DNA of 43,474 nt. Origin: 21-14-0-10-32-9 sp964501945 (GTDB lineage: Archaea; Nanobdellota; Nanobdellia; Woesearchaeales; 21-14-0-10-32-9). The stretch is taken from NCBI GenBank assembly GCA_964501945.1, contig CAZCTY010000004.1, positions 1-43,474 on the forward strand, written 5' to 3'. Positions within the stretch are counted from its first letter, which is position 1. Each line of letters opens with the position of its first letter. The notes below the pieces were generated by a model that had not been told where the DNA came from, did no database searches, and saw nothing but the letters and a program-made list of their open reading frames with translations. A program made the position numbers and the translations under genes. This document shows, piece by piece, positions 23,507-30,852 of this stretch.

Positions 23507-26296
23507 ATGGTTAAAGTTGTGTGTATTGGTGGGGGGACTGGTCAGAGCGTTTTGCTTAGTGGTCTTCGTCGTTATACTAGTGATTTAACTGCTATTGTCG
23601 CGGTTACTGATAGTGGGCGTAGTACTGGTGTTTTAAGGGATGAGTTTGATATTCTCGCGCCTGGTGATATTCGTAATTGTTTAGTGTCTTTATCTAATTC
23701 TCCTCGTCTTTTAAAAGATTTGTTTAAGTTTCGTTTTGAATCTGATAGTAGTGGTTCTTATCACGGTATGAATTTTGGTAATCTTTTTTTGACTGCTCTA
23801 ACAAAATTAAATGATGATAATTTCTCTGAGGCTGTTAAAAAAGCATCTAAGATTTTAAAGATTGATGGCAAGGTTTTACCTTCTACATTAAAAAACACGC
23901 ATGTTTGTGCTAGGCTTAGTAATGGCGAGGTTTTAAAGGGTGAAGCCAACATTTCTAGGTCTTATGGGAAGCGGAAAAAAATTGATGAATTATTTTTAAA
24001 GGATAGAGCTTTTGTTAATCCTGATTGTGTTAGTGAGATTGAGAATGCTGATTTAATTGTTATTGGGCCTGGTGGTTTGTATACTTCTTTAATTGTAAAT
24101 CTTCTTCCGCGAGGTATGGTTGATGCTATTAAGAGGTCTAAGGCGTCTAAGGTTTTTGTTGCAAATGCTGCGACTCAAGTCGGCGTTACTGATGGTTTTG
24201 ATTTATTTGCGCATGTAAAAGAGCTTGAAAAATATCTTGGTGAGGGTGTTTTAGATTTTGTTATTTTAAATAGGAAGCCTCCGAGAAAAGATTTAATTAA
24301 GCGTTATGAAAAAGAAGGTGCTAAGTATTTGCATGCGAGCGATAGTGAAATTAGTAGGATTTCTAGGCGTGTTAAAAAAGTCTTGGTTAATGATTTAATT
24401 CAAGAAGATGTAGAAGAGGAGTTTGGTAAGCCTTTGTATATTCGTCATGATCCTGTGAAGCTTGCTAAATCTGTTATAAGTCTTGCACGCGGTAGTGTTA
24501 AAGGAGTGATCCTCGTTGCTGGTAAGGGTAGTAGGATGAAGCCTTTCTCAATTAAAGAATCTAAGGAAATGATTCGTTTTTATGGTAAGCCTTTAATTGC
24601 GCATCATGCTGATGAATTTATTAATAATGGTATTGAGGAAATAATTTTTATTTGTAATGATGAGAATATTGATAAGATTCGCAAATACATTCTTGGAGAA
24701 TACAAGGAGGAATTAAAGGCTCGTAATGGTTCTGTTAATAATATTTCTTTTAGATTTGTTCTTCAGCCTGAGCAGCGTGGCCCTGTTAATGCTATTCTTT
24801 ATGCTCGTGATTTCTTGGAAGATGATTATTTTATTGTAAAATATGGTGATAGTATCGCATCTAGTGATCAAACTCATGATATTATTGATAAGTTTAATCA
24901 AGATCCTTTGGTTGATTGTGTTGTCACGCTTAGAAAAGTTAAAAAGCCTCAAGAATATGGTATTGCTAAGTTTAAAAACAAAAAGCTTGTTGGTATTGTT
25001 GAAAAGCCTAAAGATAATTTTCCTTCTAATTTGGCTAATGTTGGTATTGTTTTAGTTAAGGGTTCTAAGTTTTTTAGTGCGGTTGATGATATAGGAGTTG
25101 GAGAGGTTTTGCCTCCAGCAGAGTATATTTTAAGGAAAAAAGGTCTTGCTTCTTATTGGATTTTTAAAGGTGATAGGGTTGATGTTGGTCGTGCTTGGAA
25201 TATTCTTGAAGCTCATAAGTTATTTGCAAAGAAATTTGGTAGTCTTATTTTAAGTAAAAAAATTGGTAGAGATGTTAAATTTGGTAGAGGTATTTTTGTT
25301 GGAAAAAACGCTGTCATTGGCGATAATTGCATTGTTAAAAGTTACTCGTCTATTGATGGTAGTGTTTCTAAAAACAGTGTAGTCTCTAAATCAGTAATTA
25401 AAAGCGATTCTGTTATTGGTGAAAATTCTAAGATTTCTAGTAGTGTTATTGGTAAAGGTACAAAGATTGGTAAGAATTTTTATACTAAAGTTAAAAAGCA
25501 AAACATAGAAGTTTATTGTAAAGATAAATATGTTCCTTCTGGTAAAAACGAGCTTGGTTTATTTGTTGCGTCTAATTGCGTCATAAAAGATAATCTTTTC
25601 AGCGAGCCTGGTAAGATGGTTTTTCCAAATAAATTAGTCAAGCGTCCTATTGTCAAGGACTTATTATTAAGAGCTATAATTTTTGATGCTGATAACACTG
25701 TTTATCAAACTAAAAAAAGTGCTAAGTCTGCTGATATGGCTGCTATGCGTTTTTTTGCAAAGCAAAATAACAAATCTTCTGACGTGCTTTATAATTATTG
25801 GAAAAAAAATATTATCTCAAAGGTAAAAAACGATTCTAATCCTAAAAAGCGTCATCGACTATATTCTTATAATTTATTGGCTAAAAAATTTGGTTTTAAA
25901 GAAGTTAATCAAGGTTATGAATTATTTAAGCGTGAGCTTTTAGAAAACATTGAGTTAAGTCCTGGTTTTAAGGAGTTAATGCCATCTCTTGGCGAATTCA
26001 AAATTGGTTTGATGACTGAGGATTCTAAAGATTTAGTTGAGGCGAAGCTTAAGAGGTTTAAGCTTAGTGGTTTTTTTGATTTTGTTGTTTGTAGTGATGA
26101 TGTTGGTGTTATGAAGCCTCATAAGAAATATGTTGATTCTATATTAAATGGTCTTGATGTTAGTGTTAATGAATGTTTATTCATCGGGGATAATTATGAG
26201 AAAGATTTGAAGATTGCAAAGTCTCAAGGTGCTAATGTTTATTTATACGAGGATGCAAGCTTAAAGAAAATTCTTGATTTAATTAATAATTTGTAA
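23507..26296 (+). CDS. YvcK / sugar-1-P nucleotidyltransferase / left-handed beta-helix / HAD phosphatase fusion
   Basis: 929 residues in one frame. Residues 1-330 are a YvcK/CofD-type Rossmann domain (CIGGGTGQSVLLSGLR, VTDSGRSTGVLRDEF, PGDIRNCL); bacterial YvcK binds UDP-sugars and controls envelope growth. Residues about 331-575 are a nucleotidyltransferase (VILVAGKGSRMKPFS, then VVTLRKVKKPQEYGI). Residues about 585-700 show a hexapeptide-type left-handed beta-helix. Residues 721-929 are a HAD hydrolase: nucleophile Asp727 in IFDADNT, then GLMTED, a Lys in GVMKPHKKYV, and FIGDNYEKDL. All motif sets look intact. A TATA-like TTTAAAAAG lies about 25 nt upstream. Role inferred: nucleotide-sugar synthesis and sensing in one protein. 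Confidence 0.85.
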   Translation: MVKVVCIGGGTGQSVLLSGLRRYTSDLTAIVAVTDSGRSTGVLRDEFDILAPGDIRNCLVSLSNSPRLLKDLFKFRFESDSSGSYHGMNFGNLFLTALTKLNDDNFSEAVKKASKILKIDGKVLPSTLKNTHVCARLSNGEVLKGEANISRSYGKRKKIDELFLKDRAFVNPDCVSEIENADLIVIGPGGLYTSLIVNLLPRGMVDAIKRSKASKVFVANAATQVGVTDGFDLFAHVKELEKYLGEGVLDFVILNRKPPRKDLIKRYEKEGAKYLHASDSEISRISRRVKKVLVNDLIQEDVEEEFGKPLYIRHDPVKLAKSVISLARGSVKGVILVAGKGSRMKPFSIKESKEMIRFYGKPLIAHHADEFINNGIEEIIFICNDENIDKIRKYILGEYKEELKARNGSVNNISFRFVLQPEQRGPVNAILYARDFLEDDYFIVKYGDSIASSDQTHDIIDKFNQDPLVDCVVTLRKVKKPQEYGIAKFKNKKLVGIVEKPKDNFPSNLANVGIVLVKGSKFFSAVDDIGVGEVLPPAEYILRKKGLASYWIFKGDRVDVGRAWNILEAHKLFAKKFGSLILSKKIGRDVKFGRGIFVGKNAVIGDNCIVKSYSSIDGSVSKNSVVSKSVIKSDSVIGENSKISSSVIGKGTKIGKNFYTKVKKQNIEVYCKDKYVPSGKNELGLFVASNCVIKDNLFSEPGKMVFPNKLVKRPIVKDLLLRAIIFDADNTVYQTKKSAKSADMAAMRFFAKQNNKSSDVLYNYWKKNIISKVKNDSNPKKRHRLYSYNLLAKKFGFKEVNQGYELFKRELLENIELSPGFKELMPSLGEFKIGLMTEDSKDLVEAKLKRFKLSGFFDFVVCSDDVGVMKPHKKYVDSILNGLDVSVNECLFIGDNYEKDLKIAKSQGANVYLYEDASLKKILDLINNL

Positions 26297-26314
26297 AATT
26301 GAACGCATAAGTTT

Positions 26315-26334
26315 AAAGCAACAAATTGCTTTTT
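26315..26334 (+). terminator. Hairpin terminator after the YvcK fusion gene
   Basis: AAAGCAA (26315-26321), loop CAAA, then TTGCTTT (26326-26332) with the T-run continuing to 26334. It starts 18 nt after the stop codon. It is the clearest stem-plus-T-run terminator in the window. Confidence 0.6.
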
Positions 26335-26452
26335 GTCTAATAAATTTTTTATCATTTTTTTTCAATAAAATAAAAAATCATAACTAAAATTACAAAAAAT
26401 ACTAACAACCCTCCACGCGCTAAAAATTTAAAAAAAAATTAAGCAATGCATA

Positions 26453-27049
26453 TTAATTAATAAATGGATTTTTCATATCAAACATAATTCTTGGAGTTTT
26501 ATTATTTATTCTATCAATAGAAATATTGTATTTTTTGCTATAAACACTATCAATAGAATCAAAAATAGCATCATTCCAATTAAATTCTAATCTTTCTGCC
26601 ACTTTTTTTACATCTGCCTCATTTCTGCCCTCTATCTCGATCAAAGGGTTTAGAAATGGCCATAAATCGATCATTAAATACACTCCATCTAATTCCCATA
26701 AGTCTCTCTTTGTTTCTTGAACTGCTTTTTCTCTTGCACCAATTGTTTTTAAAAAATTCACAGCATTTTCATAACTATCCACAATAATTTCTATTTCTTT
26801 TTGGCCTTCAATAGAACTATTTGATTCCATTATTTTTAAAGTCATTGTAATCTTGTCAGATTCATCTCTCACTCTCAAATAGCCTCCTTTAATCTCATGA
26901 CCTTCCGGGAAATTAAAAACTGTTCTTTTTTGATTAAACATTGGCTTGAGGAGTTTCCCATTTAGATTTTTGATTTTCTCTCTAATTCCATATAAATCAA
27001 TGTCGCAAAAAGTTGCTTCATATTCTATATTTAAATTTGTATCCTTCAT
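26453..27049 (-). CDS. CYTH domain protein (CyaB / thiamine triphosphatase-like)
   Basis: 198 residues. CYTH tunnel-fold enzymes act on triphosphates; class IV adenylate cyclase CyaB and thiamine triphosphatase are known members. The N-terminal signature ExExK appears as IEYEATF (residues about 8-14), so the lysine is replaced by threonine. Later motifs GGYLRVRDES, KIMTLK-like segment, GQKEIEIIV and LIEIEGRNEADV follow the family. A TATA box 22-31 nt before the ATG gives a leaderless mRNA. Base composition is less strand-skewed than neighbours, hinting at recent arrival or a different origin. The altered lysine makes catalytic activity uncertain. Confidence 0.75.
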   Translation of the reverse strand: MKDTNLNIEYEATFCDIDLYGIREKIKNLNGKLLKPMFNQKRTVFNFPEGHEIKGGYLRVRDESDKITMTLKIMESNSSIEGQKEIEIIVDSYENAVNFLKTIGAREKAVQETKRDLWELDGVYLMIDLWPFLNPLIEIEGRNEADVKKVAERLEFNWNDAIFDSIDSVYSKKYNISIDRINNKTPRIMFDMKNPFIN

Positions 27050-27070
27050 AGTAATACATCATATTACGCG

Positions 27071-27080
27071 CTTTATAAAT
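27071..27080 (-). promoter_or_regulatory. TATA box of the CYTH gene
   Basis: Minus-strand ATTTATAAAG, 22-31 nt before the ATG at 27049. The divergent gap holds another TATA box for the gene at 27201. Confidence 0.5.
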
Positions 27081-27169
27081 AAATCGTTTTCGGAATAAAA
27101 AAATAAAAATATCTGCTTTGGCCAACCCCTCAACTCAAGATTTGTTTATTACTTATGAGTAACGAAAGA

Positions 27170-27178
27170 TTTATATAT
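27170..27178 (+). promoter_or_regulatory. TATA box of the orphan gene at 27201
   Basis: TTTATATAT lies 23-31 nt before ATG 27201. The open frame starts earlier at 27177, but the box favours 27201. Confidence 0.55.
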
Positions 27179-27200
27179 GTTTAGTTTTCATCTTAAAGTT

Positions 27201-27755
27201 ATGTTTGGTCAAGATTTTGTATTATTAAAAAAATCTAATTGTGTTGAGTATTATCAAAGTGTTTACGAAGAGTCTTTAAAAGCCATTTATCGAGACTTGT
27301 TAGTTGGATCCTCTGAAAAGCACAGCAATATTTCTTTTTTTAAAGTTGATGTTAAAGAAGGTATAGATCCTGCGCATTATGGGTTAGATAAGTACGGTGT
27401 GCAAGGCCCTTTGGCCAATAATGAAAAAATTAAAGGCATAAATGGTAAAGACATTTTAGAAACTTTGGTTGAGGAGCAATTATTGCAAGGTTCTAAGTTT
27501 TTAGCTGCTTGTTGGAAATATGGGGATAATTTGTCTGGGTTTAATGAAAATTTGAGTGATGGTTTGTCTTTTGATGATGCTATTAGAAATACTTTCACAG
27601 CGAAGGTTTACAAAGGGTTTGGTTTTGATAAGTTTGTGGTGTATGACTTTGAAAAAAATAGTAAGGGTTATGAATTATTAGAGTCTTTATTTTTTAGAGA
27701 TAGTGATGATTTAAATTTGATTAACTCTAAAATGAGTCTTTATTGTTCGAAGTAG
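27201..27755 (+). CDS. Orphan protein of unknown function
   Basis: 184 residues from ATG 27201. I do not recognise a family. The sequence is soluble and acidic, with no membrane segment and a mixed alpha/beta look. Notable stretches are YYQSVYEESLKAIYRDL and GIDPAHYGLDKYGVQGPL in the first half, and GFGFDKFVVYDFEKNSKGYELLESLFF near the end. Like the neighbouring CYTH gene its strand skew is weaker than the surroundings. The 3' end overlaps the convergent HD gene by 16 nt. The overlap and the promoter make it a likely real gene, but its function cannot be named. Confidence 0.55.
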   Translation: MFGQDFVLLKKSNCVEYYQSVYEESLKAIYRDLLVGSSEKHSNISFFKVDVKEGIDPAHYGLDKYGVQGPLANNEKIKGINGKDILETLVEEQLLQGSKFLAACWKYGDNLSGFNENLSDGLSFDDAIRNTFTAKVYKGFGFDKFVVYDFEKNSKGYELLESLFFRDSDDLNLINSKMSLYCSK

Positions 27756-28300
27756 TCGTTCTCATCCATGTATACTAGTAAGTCGTAGAATACTTTTTTC
27801 AATTCTGGGAAATCTTCAAATAGGTGTGCTTTTTTCTCTATTAGAAATTCTTTTGTCCAGCCTTTCCAGTCTTCTTTGTAGTCTAATTCGTGTATTTCTG
27901 CGTCGAGTGCATCTATTGCTTTTGCAAATTTTGCTTCTTTGGTTTTTTGTTCTGTAAATTCTGTAAATAAGTCGTAGAATTTTTTATTTATCGGTTTTGG
28001 TAAGTCTTTTTTTAGTTTTTTTGCTGCGTTTTCTTCTTTTTCTTTTTTGTTGGTTGTTTTTATTTCTGGGTGCAGTGGCGTATCTCCTGCATATATTTCT
28101 GCGACATCATGATACATTAGTAGTTCGTATACTTTTAGCCTGTCTAGCTTTATGTTTGTTTTTGTTAAAAAGAAGTCTGCTAGTATCATCGCGCTCCATG
28201 TGTGTTCTGCTGTGCTCTCTTTTCTGTTCTCAACTGTGCTGAATCTGTAGACTGATTTTAGTTTGTTGAATAGTCTATATTTGTTTATATCATCTATCAT
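27740..28300 (-). CDS. HD domain phosphohydrolase (YfbR/HDDC2-like)
   Basis: 186 residues. The HD metal site is spread over RKESTAEHTWSAMILADFF (first His), LLMYHDVAEIYAGDTP (HD pair), and AKAIDALDAEIHEL (last Asp), the arrangement of the YfbR and HDDC2 5'-deoxynucleotidases. This family removes phosphate from deoxynucleoside monophosphates in a metal-dependent way; the substrate here is inferred from that similarity. It starts three bases after the proS stop and so is translated from the same mRNA. Confidence 0.82.
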   Translation of the reverse strand: MIDDINKYRLFNKLKSVYRFSTVENRKESTAEHTWSAMILADFFLTKTNIKLDRLKVYELLMYHDVAEIYAGDTPLHPEIKTTNKKEKEENAAKKLKKDLPKPINKKFYDLFTEFTEQKTKEAKFAKAIDALDAEIHELDYKEDWKGWTKEFLIEKKAHLFEDFPELKKVFYDLLVYMDENDYFEQ

Positions 28301-28303
28301 TTT

Positions 28304-29740
28304 TTATAGGCTTTTTGCGAGGTATATCTCGTATTTTGCGTCTCTTTTTGTAAATGGGCATTGTCCTTTAGCGTTTGTATTAAATGGTATTACTAGTGTT
28401 TTTCCGCCGGATTTTTCTTTTATTATCTCTTCTGCTTCTTTTGTGCCGTCAAATATTGTTTTTACTACTTTTCCTTGTTTTATTGATTCGTAGATTTTTT
28501 CTTCATCACTTTCCTCATCTATATTGTCTTCTAAGAATTTTTTGGCTCTATCAAATAGTGTTTTGTGTATGTCTTCTAGTGTTTTTTGTGTTTCTTCTTT
28601 TATTTTTGTTAGTGGTACTTTTATTTTTTCTAGTGTGTCTCGTCTAACTATTGTTGCTATGCCTTCTTGTAGTTCTCGTTTTCCTATCTCTATTCTAATC
28701 GGGTATCCTTTAAGTTCTGCATCATTTAGTTTCCATCCGTATGAGTATTGTTCTCTTGTATCTAGTATTGGTTCTAAATCTTCTATTTCTTTTTGTATTT
28801 TTTTGGCTTCATTTATTATTTCTTCATTATCTGTTTTTCCAAGTACTGGTATTATTATTGCTTTATTCTCTGCGACTCTTGGTGGTATGACTAGTCCTTT
28901 TGAGTCTGAGTGCATCATTATCATAACTCCTAGTACTCTTGTTGATAGGCCCCACGAATTTTGGTATGCGTATTTTTCTTCTTCATCTTTATCTAGAAAT
29001 TTTATGTTAAATGCTTTTGAGAAGTTTTGTCCTAAGTGGTGTGATGTTCCTCCTTGTATTGCTTTTCTTATTGGCAAGAATACTTCTGCTGATAGTGAGT
29101 AGTCGGCTCCTGCGAATTTTTCGCTATCGCTTTTTTGTCCGAGTAAGCAAGGTATTGCGAGTAATTCGTTGTATACTCGTTCGTATATTTTTAGTATTTG
29201 GTCTGCTTCCTCATCTGCTTCTTTTTTTGTTGCAAATGCTGTGTGTCCTTCTTGCCAGTGGAATTCTCTTGATCTTAGGAATGGTTGTGGGTTTTTAAAT
29301 TCCCATCTAACAACTGAGCACCATTGATTTAATTTTAGTGGCAAGTCATTGTAGGATCTTATCCATTTTGCGTATGCTGGGTACATTATGGTTTCGCTTG
29401 TTGGTCTTATTGCGAGTTTTTCATTTAGCTTTGAGTTTCCCGCATGTGTTACCCATGCCACTTCTGGTGAGAATCCTTCTACATGTTCTTCTTCTTTTGT
29501 AAGTAGTTTTTCTGGTATTAGTAATGGGAATGATGCGTTTTTTACGCCTAATTTTTTAAATTCTTCGTCCATGAATTTTCTTATTGTATCCCACATATAT
29601 TGTGATTTGGGTTTTAGTATGTAGCATCCTGATACGTCTGTGTACTCTATTAAGTCACATTTTGAGATTATGTCGGTGTACCATTTATTTGTTTCTTTTT
29701 CTTTATCATATTGTATTCCTTTATCTTTTTTTGCAGTCAT
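28304..29740 (-). CDS. proS: Prolyl-tRNA synthetase, archaeal/eukaryotic type
   Basis: 478 residues. It attaches proline to tRNA(Pro). The class II core has LAIRPTSETIMYPAYAKWI, VVRWEFKNPQPFLRSREFHWQEGHTAF-type motif 2, and GTSHHLGQNFSKAFNIKF. The archaeal/eukaryotic type is shown by absence of the bacterial editing insertion and by the C-terminal extension with a Cys motif (NAKGQCPFTKRDAKYEIY). Length is normal. Its own promoter should lie in the 66-nt gap divergent to rtcA. The HD gene follows three bases later. Confidence 0.95.
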   Translation of the reverse strand: MTAKKDKGIQYDKEKETNKWYTDIISKCDLIEYTDVSGCYILKPKSQYMWDTIRKFMDEEFKKLGVKNASFPLLIPEKLLTKEEEHVEGFSPEVAWVTHAGNSKLNEKLAIRPTSETIMYPAYAKWIRSYNDLPLKLNQWCSVVRWEFKNPQPFLRSREFHWQEGHTAFATKKEADEEADQILKIYERVYNELLAIPCLLGQKSDSEKFAGADYSLSAEVFLPIRKAIQGGTSHHLGQNFSKAFNIKFLDKDEEEKYAYQNSWGLSTRVLGVMIMMHSDSKGLVIPPRVAENKAIIIPVLGKTDNEEIINEAKKIQKEIEDLEPILDTREQYSYGWKLNDAELKGYPIRIEIGKRELQEGIATIVRRDTLEKIKVPLTKIKEETQKTLEDIHKTLFDRAKKFLEDNIDEESDEEKIYESIKQGKVVKTIFDGTKEAEEIIKEKSGGKTLVIPFNTNAKGQCPFTKRDAKYEIYLAKSL

Positions 29741-29763
29741 TATATTTTGGTTAGAGCGTGGTT

Positions 29764-29774
29764 ATTTATAAAAA
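29764..29774 (+). promoter_or_regulatory. TATA box of rtcA
   Basis: ATTTATAAAAA lies 33-43 nt before ATG 29807, allowing a leader of about 10 nt. Confidence 0.4.
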
Positions 29775-29806
29775 TATTGATAAATACGTGCTTATTTCTT
29801 TTTTTT

Positions 29807-30838
29807 ATGATTGTTGTTGATGGTTCTTGTGCTGAGGGCGGCGGCAGTATTCTTCGTCTTAGTTTGGCTTTTAGTATTTATACGAAAAAGCCTTTTAAAA
29901 TTATTAATATTCGTAAGGGACGGAAAAAGCCTGGTCTTAATAGTCAGAATTTGGCTTCTATTTTTTTAGCGCAAAAGGTTTGTAATGCTAAGGTTGTTGG
30001 TGCTAGGCGTGGCTCTTTTGAATTGGAGTTTTATCCTGGAGATATTGTATCTAAGTCTGTTGATGTTGATATTGGTAGTGCAGGTTCTGTTATTTTGGCT
30101 TTGCAGTCTGTTTTTTTGCCTTGTGTTTTGTCTGGTAAGACGTTTAATTTCACTATATCTGGCGGTACTGATGTTGCGTGGAGTCCTGGTTTTGATTATT
30201 TTAATGAGGTTTTTTTGCCTTTATTTGAAGATTATGCACAATTTGATTTTCGTTTATTTAGGCGTGGTTTTTATCCTAAAGGCGGCGGCAAGGTTTCTTT
30301 TAAAATTAAAAGTTTTAAAGAGTCTATTTTAAAGCCTGTTAATTTAGTTAGTCTTGGGAGGTTAGTTTCTATTAAAGGTATCAGTCTTGCATCTAAGGAT
30401 TTGGAGAGTGTTAATTTTTCTGATGTTGAGGCTGATAATCTTGTTGCTTTATTATCTGATTTTGATGTGCCTATTTCTTTGAGGCGTAATTATTATGATG
30501 CTGATAGTACTGGTTCTGGTGTTTTGTTGTATGGTGTTTTTGAATTTGAGGATTCTCTTTTTAAAAGCGGTGTTTATAAGATTTCTCCTGTTTTAAAAAA
30601 ATCTGTTAGTGAAGAAGTTGTAGAGGAATTTAGGCATCTTGTTGAAAATGATGTTCCTGTTGATGAATTTTTTGCAGATCAGCTAATTCCTTTTCTTGGC
30701 GTTTTTGGTGGTTGTTTAAAGACCGTCCCTGTTGATAGGCATTTATCTGATCATTTATTGGCTAATGTTTATGTTGTCAAATTATTTTTAGGTAAAGAAA
30801 TAGTTGTAAAACCTTCTGGTTTTATTTTATGTAAATAA
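29807..30838 (+). CDS. rtcA: RNA 3'-terminal phosphate cyclase
   Basis: 343 residues from ATG 29807. It converts RNA 3'-phosphate to a 2',3'-cyclic phosphate using ATP through a histidine-adenylate. VVDGSCAEGGGSILRLSLA and NIRKGRKKPGLNSQNLAS open the protein in RtcA style (usual EGGGQILR is EGGGSILR here); GSFELEFYPGDI and the His motif VDRHLSDHLLANVYV follow. The longer open frame to 29711 is hydrophobic and unconserved and overlaps proS, so the internal ATG was taken. It is divergent from proS and convergent with the coiled-coil gene. No rtcB is seen in the window. Confidence 0.9.
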   Translation: MIVVDGSCAEGGGSILRLSLAFSIYTKKPFKIINIRKGRKKPGLNSQNLASIFLAQKVCNAKVVGARRGSFELEFYPGDIVSKSVDVDIGSAGSVILALQSVFLPCVLSGKTFNFTISGGTDVAWSPGFDYFNEVFLPLFEDYAQFDFRLFRRGFYPKGGGKVSFKIKSFKESILKPVNLVSLGRLVSIKGISLASKDLESVNFSDVEADNLVALLSDFDVPISLRRNYYDADSTGSGVLLYGVFEFEDSLFKSGVYKISPVLKKSVSEEVVEEFRHLVENDVPVDEFFADQLIPFLGVFGGCLKTVPVDRHLSDHLLANVYVVKLFLGKEIVVKPSGFILCK

Positions 30839-30852
30839 AAAAAATAAAAAAA

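Noticed and set aside
26335..26452. Small RNA gene in the spacer after the YvcK fusion
   Set aside because: The AT-rich stretch has only weak A/T dyads after the terminator hairpin and no promoter was clear.
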